Shown: positions 29,044-34,295 of the stretch, piece after piece
Layout: each line of letters starts with the position of its first letter
How positions within the stretch are numbered: the first letter of the stretch is position 1
NCBI GenBank assembly: GCA_001550305.1
Contig: LRTP01000520.1
Location: 1-34,295, forward strand
Source of the DNA: Streptomyces diastatochromogenes
Lineage (GTDB): Bacteria; Actinomycetota; Actinomycetes; Streptomycetales; Streptomycetaceae
Length of the DNA: 34,295 bases
Direction: 5' to 3'
Program-made: the position numbers and the translations under genes
The notes under the pieces: model-generated
The model's input: the letters and a program-made list of their open reading frames with translations, nothing else
Databases searched by the model: none
Told to the model about the DNA's origin: nothing

Positions 29044-32000
29044 ATGCACGACGAACGCCGCCGGATCGAGGAGCGCGTCGCACGCGTCCACGACCAGCGC
29101 ATCAAGCCCGCGATCTACGCCGCCTCGGTGCCCTTCGAGGTCGAGGCCTGGCAGGCGCCCGGCGAGCCGGTCCCCTTCGAGGAGGCCGCCGCGGCGCCGT
29201 ACAAGCCCTTCGCGATGGACACCCCCTGGGGGCCGCCGTGGGGCACCACCTGGTTCCGGATGCGCGGCTCGGTTCCCGCCGACTGGACGGGCAAGCGCGT
29301 CGAGGCCGTCTTCGACCTCGGCTTCGTGGGCGACTGGCCCGGCAACCAGGCCGAGGCACTCGTCCACCTCCCGGACGGGGTCCCGCTGAAGGCGGTCAAC
29401 CCGCAGAACCAGTACGTGCCGATCGCCCACCCGGCCACGGGCGGCGAGGAGATCCACTACCTGGTCGAGGCGGCCTCCAACCCCGACATCCTGGCGAACG
29501 ACTTCGCCGGCCCGACCCCGCTCGGCGACCGCCTCACGGCCGGTGACAAGCCGCTCTACACCTTCAAGCGCGCCGACATCGCCATCCTCGACGAGAACGT
29601 CTGGCACCTCGACCTCGACGTCCAGGTGCTGCGCGAACTCATGCTGGAGCTGGGCGAGCTCGACCCGCGCCGCCACGAGATCATGATCGCGCTGGACCGG
29701 GCGATGGACGCCCTCGACCTGGACGACATCTCCGGGACCGCCGCCGCCGCCCGCGCGGTGCTGGCCCCCACCCTGGCCAAGCCCGCGCACGCCAGCGCCC
29801 ACACCCTCTCCGCGGCCGGGCACGCGCACATCGACTCCGCCTGGCTGTGGCCGATCCGCGAGACCAAGCGCAAGACCTCCCGCACCTTCTCGAACGTCAC
29901 CGCGCTCGCCGAGGAGTACGAGGAGCTGGTCTTCGCCTGCTCGCAGGCCCAGCAGTACGAGTGGGTGCGCGACAACTACCCGCACGTGTGGGCGCGCATC
30001 AAGAAGGCCGTCGCCGACGGGAACTGGGCGCCGGTCGGCGGCATGTGGGTGGAGGCCGACGGCAACCTGCCCGGCGGCGAGGCGCTGGCCCGCCAGCTCA
30101 TCCACGGCAAGCGGTTCTTCATCGAGCACTTCGGCATCGAGACCAAGGGCGTCTGGCTGCCGGACTCCTTCGGCTACAACGCCGCCTACCCGCAGCTCGC
30201 CAAGCTCGCAGGCAACGACTGGTTCCTGACCCAGAAGCTCTCCTGGAACCAGACCAACAAGCTGCCCCACCACAGCTTCTGGTGGGAAGGCCTCGACGGC
30301 ACCCGCATCTTCACCCACTTCCCGCCCGTCGACACCTACAACGCCGAGTTCTCCGGCAAGGAGATGGCGCACGCCGTCCGCAACTACCAGGACAAGGGCC
30401 GCGGTACGACGTCCCTGGCCCCCTTCGGCCACGGTGACGGCGGTGGCGGCCCCACCCGCGAGATGATGGAGCGCGCCCGGCGGCTGGCGAGCCTGGAGGG
30501 CTCGGCGAAGGTCCGGGTCGAGCACCCGGACGCCTTCTTCGCCACCGCCCGCGAGGAGATCCCGGGGGACCAGGTCTGGTCCGGTGAGCTGTACTTGGAG
30601 CTGCACCGCGCCACCTACACCTCCCAGGCCCGCACCAAGCAGGGCAACCGGCGCAGCGAACACCGCATGCGCGAGGCCGAGTTGTGGGCGACCACCGCCG
30701 CACTGAACGCGCCGGGCTACTCCTACCCGTACGAGAAGCTCGACCGGCTCTGGAAGACGGTCCTGCTCCACCAGTTCCACGACATCCTGCCCGGCTCGTC
30801 CATCGCCTGGGTGCACCGGGAGGCCGAGGCGGAGTACGCGCGGGTGGCGAAGGAGGTCGAGGCGATCACGGCCGAGGCCGTGGCCGCGCTGGGCACGGGC
30901 GAGACCCGGGTGTTCAACACCAGCCCGGTCGACCGCGCCGAGGTGGTCCGCACCTCGGTCGGCATCCCGATGTACGCCGAAGTCCCCGCGAACGGCAGCG
31001 CGTTGCTCGACGCGGGTGAGCCCCCGCAGCCGGTGAGCGTCGACGGCCGCGTCCTCGACAACGGCCTGGTCCGCGTCGAGCTGGCCGAGGACGGCACGCT
31101 GGCCTCCGTACGCGACCTGACGGCCGACCGTGAGGTCCTGGCCGACAAGGGCAACCTGCTCCGTCTGCACAGCGACCTCCCGAACTACTGGGACGCCTGG
31201 GACATCGACAAGCACTACAAGAACCGCTACACGGACCTGCTCGACGCCGAGTCCGTCACGGTCGTCGAGGACGGCCCGCTGCTCGGCGCGCTGAAGGTGG
31301 AGCGCGCCTTCGGCAAGGGCTCCCGGATCGTCCAGACGATCACCGTGCGGGCCGGCAGCCGCCGGATCGACGTCGAGACCGAGATCGACTGGCACGAGGC
31401 GGAGAAGATCCTCAAGGCGGCCTTCCCGGTGGACATCCGGGCCCCGCACTCCTCCGCGGAGATCCAGTTCGGCCATGTCCAGCGGCCCACGCACACCAAC
31501 ACCAGCTGGGAGTCGGCCCGCTTCGAGGTCTACGGCCACCGCTGGGTGCACATCGCCGAGCCCGGCTACGGCGTCGCGGTCATCAACGACTCGACGTACG
31601 GCCACGACGTCTCCCGCACGGTCCGCGAGGACGGCGGTACGACCACGACCGTACGCCTGTCCCTCGTGCGCGCCCCGCGCGTGCCGGACCCCGAGGCCGA
31701 CCAGGGCAAGCACCGCTTCACCTACGCGCTGCTGCCGGGCGCGAGCATCGAGGACGCGATCGCGGAGGGGTACGCGCTCAACCTGCCGCTGCGGGTGGCG
31801 GATTCGGCCGGTCCGGCCGAGCCCGTCGTCTCCGTGGACGGCGAGGGCGTGACCGTCGAGGCGGTCAAGCTCGCCGACGACGCCTCGGGCGATGTCGTCG
31901 TACGCCTCTACGAGTCCCGCGGAGGTCGCGGCACCGGCACCCTGCGCACCGGCTTCCCGCTGGCGGGGGCCCAGGTGACCGACCTCCTGGAGCGCCCGCT

Positions 32001-32091
32001 GACGACGGTGGACACGGACGGGAACGCGGTCGCGGTCGCACTGCGCCCCTTCGAGGTGCGGACGCTGCGGCTGGCGGTGGGGAAGGCGTGA
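29044..32091 (+). CDS. GH38 alpha-mannosidase (cytoplasmic)
   Basis: A 1015-residue family-38 alpha-mannosidase, third gene after the DeoR and GH4 genes. The N-terminal ~235 residues are the beta-sandwich ancillary domain seen in class II mannosidases of this size. The zinc-binding catalytic barrel begins AAGHAHIDSAWLWPIRETKR (H262 and D264 as zinc ligands) and contains the nucleophile D374 in VWLPDSFGYNAAYPQ. A further zinc/active-site block is LLHQFHDILPGSSIAW. The C-terminal half is the large beta domain. No signal peptide is visible, so it trims imported mannosides. The ATG at 29044 has GGAG seven bases upstream. A very strong nested hairpin follows the stop, so the transcript probably ends there. 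Linkage specificity cannot be read from sequence. Confidence 0.94.
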   Translation: MHDERRRIEERVARVHDQRIKPAIYAASVPFEVEAWQAPGEPVPFEEAAAAPYKPFAMDTPWGPPWGTTWFRMRGSVPADWTGKRVEAVFDLGFVGDWPGNQAEALVHLPDGVPLKAVNPQNQYVPIAHPATGGEEIHYLVEAASNPDILANDFAGPTPLGDRLTAGDKPLYTFKRADIAILDENVWHLDLDVQVLRELMLELGELDPRRHEIMIALDRAMDALDLDDISGTAAAARAVLAPTLAKPAHASAHTLSAAGHAHIDSAWLWPIRETKRKTSRTFSNVTALAEEYEELVFACSQAQQYEWVRDNYPHVWARIKKAVADGNWAPVGGMWVEADGNLPGGEALARQLIHGKRFFIEHFGIETKGVWLPDSFGYNAAYPQLAKLAGNDWFLTQKLSWNQTNKLPHHSFWWEGLDGTRIFTHFPPVDTYNAEFSGKEMAHAVRNYQDKGRGTTSLAPFGHGDGGGGPTREMMERARRLASLEGSAKVRVEHPDAFFATAREEIPGDQVWSGELYLELHRATYTSQARTKQGNRRSEHRMREAELWATTAALNAPGYSYPYEKLDRLWKTVLLHQFHDILPGSSIAWVHREAEAEYARVAKEVEAITAEAVAALGTGETRVFNTSPVDRAEVVRTSVGIPMYAEVPANGSALLDAGEPPQPVSVDGRVLDNGLVRVELAEDGTLASVRDLTADREVLADKGNLLRLHSDLPNYWDAWDIDKHYKNRYTDLLDAESVTVVEDGPLLGALKVERAFGKGSRIVQTITVRAGSRRIDVETEIDWHEAEKILKAAFPVDIRAPHSSAEIQFGHVQRPTHTNTSWESARFEVYGHRWVHIAEPGYGVAVINDSTYGHDVSRTVREDGGTTTTVRLSLVRAPRVPDPEADQGKHRFTYALLPGASIEDAIAEGYALNLPLRVADSAGPAEPVVSVDGEGVTVEAVKLADDASGDVVVRLYESRGGRGTGTLRTGFPLAGAQVTDLLERPLTTVDTDGNAVAVALRPFEVRTLRLAVGKA

Positions 32092-32123
32092 CCCCAGTTC
32101 CCATGAAGTACTGAGGAAACGGT

Positions 32124-32177
32124 AAAAGGCCTGGTCGCGGCGGGTTTCCCGCCCGCCGTGACCACGGCGCTCCTTTT
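32124..32177 (+). terminator. nested hairpin terminator after the GH38 gene
   Basis: The inner stem is TGGTCGCGGCGGG (32132-32144) paired with CCCGCCGTGACCA (32152-32164): 13 pairs including one G-U wobble, with a 7-nt loop. An outer AAAAGG (32124-32129) can pair with CCTTTT (32172-32177). The T-run after the stem completes an intrinsic terminator-like structure about 35 bp past the mannosidase stop. Confidence 0.75.
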
Positions 32178-32341
32178 GCGCGACACCTGGGGTCCGCCCT
32201 TCCCCCTTCTGACGCGGGGACCGGCGAGAAAGAGGTGTCACGGTGCGGCGAACCCTCGACGGGGTGCCGTCGTCCCGGAGCCCCGAGGGCGCCGGCGGCC
32301 TGCCGTACGTGCCGCTGCGCCTCCCGGCGGCTGGAGCGACA

Positions 32342-32382
32342 CGTGGGGGTACCCGACCGCCTGACGGCCGGATACCCCCACG
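32342..32382 (-). terminator. hairpin terminator after the GH18 gene
   Basis: CGTGGGGGTA (32342-32351) and TACCCCCACG (32373-32382) are exact complements. Inside, CCGACCG and CGGCCGG add a further imperfect stem. It starts 9 bp beyond the GH18 stop codon, in the correct orientation to end that transcript, and may also work on readthrough from the GH38 side. Confidence 0.75.
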
Positions 32383-32391
32383 CCGGGAGCG

Positions 32392-34089
32392 TCAGCCGGT
32401 GAACCCGGCCGTGATGGAGGTGAACTGCCAGTTGTTCTGGCTGATGCCGGAGCAGTTGCTCACCACGCCGCCGCCGGGGCAGGGCCGGTCACGGTTGACC
32501 GCCCAGTAGGCGAGACGGGCGATGTGGTGCGAGTTCGCCCAGTCGCGGATCTGGGTCCAGATCGCCGGGGTGGTGTTCTCCTGCTGGTCGGACAGACCGT
32601 TCATGCCGGAGATGCCGATGTGGGAGTAGGCCGTGGCGTCGTCCCAGCCGAAGGTGGACTTCAGCTTGGCCTTCAGCCCCTCGGCGGCGTTGACGGTGTT
32701 GCCATACATGTCGGAGCCGCCGCCGAAGTCGAACGGCATGATCGTGAAGACGTCGATGCCCGCGTTCAGCGACTGCGCCTGCTCGATGAGCCGGTTGCCG
32801 TAGTAGGTCGGTCCGGTCGTCGAGGTGCCGAAGGTGACGATCGTCTTCAGGCCCGGGTTGTTGGCCTTGACGGTCTTCAGCGCGGTCAGGATCTTCGCCT
32901 GGACGGCCTCGTTCTCGAACTCGTCCGTGTTCTCGATGTCCATGTCGATCGCCTTGAGCCCGTAGGCGTCGATGACCTTCTGGAGCGCACCGGCGAGCGC
33001 GCTCGCCGAGGAGCAGTTGGCCCCGAGCTTGCTGCCCTGCCAGCCGCCGAACGACGGGACGACGTCACCGCCGGCGGAGCGGATCTGGTTGATGACGGTC
33101 TGGTCGGTGCCGCCGGTGAGCGCCCTGCTGCCGTCCCAGGCGGGGTTGCAACCGCCCGAGTCCAGCATGAACGCCATCGTGAACCACTTGACGCCGGTCG
33201 AGCTCATCACCGAGGTCGCGCTCGGCGGGTCGCCCCAGCCGAGGTAGAGGTACGGTGCCGCCTGCTTGAAGCCGGTGCCGCCGCCACCGCCCGCGTCCGT
33301 GGTCACGGACACGGAGTTGGAGGCCCCGGAGGTGTTCCCGGCCGCGTCCCGCGCCTTCACCGTGAACGTGTAGGCGGTGCTCGACGCGAGACCGCTGACC
33401 GTCGCGCTCGTCCCCGACACGCTCAGCACCTGGTTCGAGCCGCTGTAGATGTCGTACGCGGTGACGCCCACGTTGTCGCTCGACGCGCCCCACGACAGGG
33501 ACACGCTGGAGGAGGTCTTGCCGGTGGAGGTCAGGTTCGTCGGCGCGGTCGGCGCCTGGGTGTCGGAGCCGCCGCCACCGCCCGGACCGTCCAGGCTGAT
33601 GTCGTCGGCGTAGTAGGTGCCCTGCGCGTACCAGCCGTGGACGTAGATCTTGGCGCTGGTCTGCGAGGCGCCGGTCGTGAAGGAGACGCTGAGCTGGCTG
33701 TACGCCGACGGGGACGTCGTCCACGTCGAGGCACCGCCGTCCACGCCCAGGTAGACGTAACTGCCGCGCACCCAGCCCGAGAGGCTGTACGTGGTGTTCG
33801 GCTGCACCGAGACGGTCTGGCTGCACTGGGCGTTGTCACTCGAACTCACCGCACCGGCCAGGGCCTTGGAGCCGCCGTGCACGGGGCTGGAGACGACCGA
33901 GCCGAGGTTCCCGGTGCACGACCAGGGGGAGAGGCCGCCCGACTCGAAGCCGGGGTTGGACAGGATGTTGGCCGCCTGGGCCGTGGTGGGCAGCGCGACC
34001 GCCCCGGCCAGCGCCAGGGCGGCGGTGCCGAGCAGCGCGAGGACACGATGTCTGGAGCGCCTGAGGTCTGTTCTGAGGTTGATGCGCAC
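32392..34089 (-). CDS. secreted GH18 chitinase-like protein with N-terminal carbohydrate-binding and FnIII domains
   Basis: A 565-residue secreted hydrolase. Residues 1-39 are a signal peptide (RHRVLALLGTAALALAGAVA, cleavage near TAQA). Residues ~40-168 form a CBM4/9- or CenC-like carbohydrate-binding module (ILSNPGFESGGLSPWSCTG to ADDISLDGP). A Gly/Ser linker leads to a fibronectin type III domain (~178-265), then a Gly linker and the GH18 barrel (~275-565). The barrel keeps the SxGG motif (PSFGGWQG) and the catalytic end of the family signature, D382-x-D384-x-E386 in KAIDMDIEN. The first Asp of the usual DxxDxDxE is Lys379, an oddity seen in divergent GH18 branches such as the Pyrococcus ChiA-like group (from memory). 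The GTG at 34089 has GGGAG five bases upstream. The promoter carries DasR-type sites, supporting chitin as substrate. Confidence 0.92.
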   Translation of the reverse strand: MRINLRTDLRRSRHRVLALLGTAALALAGAVALPTTAQAANILSNPGFESGGLSPWSCTGNLGSVVSSPVHGGSKALAGAVSSSDNAQCSQTVSVQPNTTYSLSGWVRGSYVYLGVDGGASTWTTSPSAYSQLSVSFTTGASQTSAKIYVHGWYAQGTYYADDISLDGPGGGGGSDTQAPTAPTNLTSTGKTSSSVSLSWGASSDNVGVTAYDIYSGSNQVLSVSGTSATVSGLASSTAYTFTVKARDAAGNTSGASNSVSVTTDAGGGGGTGFKQAAPYLYLGWGDPPSATSVMSSTGVKWFTMAFMLDSGGCNPAWDGSRALTGGTDQTVINQIRSAGGDVVPSFGGWQGSKLGANCSSASALAGALQKVIDAYGLKAIDMDIENTDEFENEAVQAKILTALKTVKANNPGLKTIVTFGTSTTGPTYYGNRLIEQAQSLNAGIDVFTIMPFDFGGGSDMYGNTVNAAEGLKAKLKSTFGWDDATAYSHIGISGMNGLSDQQENTTPAIWTQIRDWANSHHIARLAYWAVNRDRPCPGGGVVSNCSGISQNNWQFTSITAGFTG

Positions 34090-34153
34090 GCGATCTCCCT
34101 TGAGGCATGGGGGTGTTCGGGAGTGCTTCGGGAGTGCTGAGAGGTGCGCAACC

Positions 34154-34182
34154 AAGTTGGTATGGACCAATCCCGCTGTCAA
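34154..34182 (-). promoter_or_regulatory. predicted promoter of the GH18 gene
   Basis: On the minus strand TTGACA (34182-34177) and CAACTT (34159-34154) are separated by 17 bp. This matches known Streptomyces chitinase promoters in layout. The spacer contains one chitinase-type palindrome and another lies just upstream of the -35. Confidence 0.6.
34157..34170. promoter_or_regulatory. DasR/chitinase-type palindromic box 1
   Basis: TTGGTATGGACCAA has TTGGT/ACCAA arms around four central bases and lies within the -35/-10 spacer of the GH18 promoter. It resembles the DasR responsive element core (TGGTCTAGACCA) with a changed centre. Confidence 0.55.
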
Positions 34183-34195
34183 GGCGTTGCGCGGA

Positions 34196-34211
34196 ATTGG
34201 TCCAGACCGGT
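34196..34211. promoter_or_regulatory. DasR/chitinase-type palindromic box 2
   Basis: ATTGGTCCAGACCGGT matches the dre consensus ACTGGTCTAGACCAGT at 13 of 16 positions and contains TGGTCCAGACC, the sequence type of the direct repeats in Streptomyces chi promoters. It lies 14 bp upstream of the -35 hexamer. Confidence 0.68.
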
Positions 34212-34295
34212 GAGTGGGTGGTGAAGGTGAGATGCGAGGGGGGAGGGGTGGGGCAGGGGGCGTGAGGCTCAGGCGGGGGCGATGGCCGCCGTGGT

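Larger units (their letters stand above)
32092..32391. other. non-coding gap between convergent GH38 and GH18 genes
   Basis: Three hundred bases without a supportable gene. The gap holds two hairpin terminators, one near each end. The middle (about 32178-32341) has no recognised element, and its small open frames have no ribosome site or protein-like composition. Confidence 0.6.

Noticed and set aside
28630..32241. A 1203-codon open frame on the minus strand opposite the GH38 gene
   Set aside because: It is the antisense shadow of a high-GC gene: composition is Gly/Val/Arg/Asp-rich with no domain, while the plus strand encodes an intact GH38 enzyme.
34212..34295. Possible 3' end of another minus-strand gene (last codons ...TTAAIAPA then stop at 34269-34271)
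   Set aside because: Only eight codons are visible before the window edge, too few to support a gene.

Overview
The window is high-GC actinobacterial DNA and almost certainly a Streptomyces chromosome arm or arm/core border. Supporting signs are the strong GC bias at third codon positions, many GTG starts, ATGA/TGATG gene overlaps, several twin-arginine (Tat) signal peptides, sugar ABC importers without their own ATPase, and recognisable Streptomyces operators. No rRNA, tRNA, CRISPR array, insertion sequence or prophage gene was seen.

Region 1 (1-7352): a tightly overlapping pentose-phosphate operon on the minus strand, tkt-tal-zwf-opcA-pgi, with pgi running off the left edge. It is divergent from an AraC-family regulator, and the space between them holds a perfect 15-bp dyad. 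From memory, the gene order resembles the second, non-ctaB-linked pentose-phosphate cluster of S. coelicolor. The zwf product has an unusual N-terminal extension encoded by 15-bp tandem repeats.

Region 2 (7390-10282): a perfect GC-rich palindrome terminates araC and, from the other side, a secreted GH16 endo-beta-glucanase with a CBM6-like domain. The glucanase promoter carries a textbook LacI/CebR-type operator. Next is a Tat-type lipoprotein L,D-transpeptidase.

Region 3 (10534-15797): an IclR and a MarR regulator, overlapping each other, are divergent from a four-gene operon: SDR dehydrogenase, amidohydrolase, acyl-CoA ligase and MaoC hydratase. This enzyme set matches the beta-oxidative deacetylation of p-hydroxycinnamates (Cou/Phd systems). 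The 292-bp intergenic region contains two separate sets of candidate operators, which suggests dual control.

Region 4 (15824-26777): a long minus-strand sugar operon of substrate-binding lipoprotein, two permeases, GH2 beta-galactosidase-type enzyme, Tat-exported metallophosphoesterase with a LamG-like domain, and Tat-exported PHP-domain protein. Upstream on the same strand is a PfkB sugar kinase, separated by a striking 12-bp G-rich repeat array. Divergent from it (26877-32091) are a DeoR repressor, a GH4 6-phospho-glycosidase-like enzyme and a GH38 alpha-mannosidase. Together these look like one glycan-import and breakdown locus. The pairing of ABC import, a kinase and GH4 hints at phosphorylation after uptake, and the exported phosphoesterases hint at a phosphate-bearing glycan. 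The substrate is unknown.

Region 5 (32092-34295): two hairpin terminators between convergent genes, then a secreted GH18 chitinase-like protein with a carbohydrate-binding module and FnIII domain. Its promoter has two DasR/chitinase-type palindromes around the -35 element. GH16, GH18, GH38, GH2 and GH4 together suggest a lifestyle of digesting fungal cell walls or plant polysaccharides.
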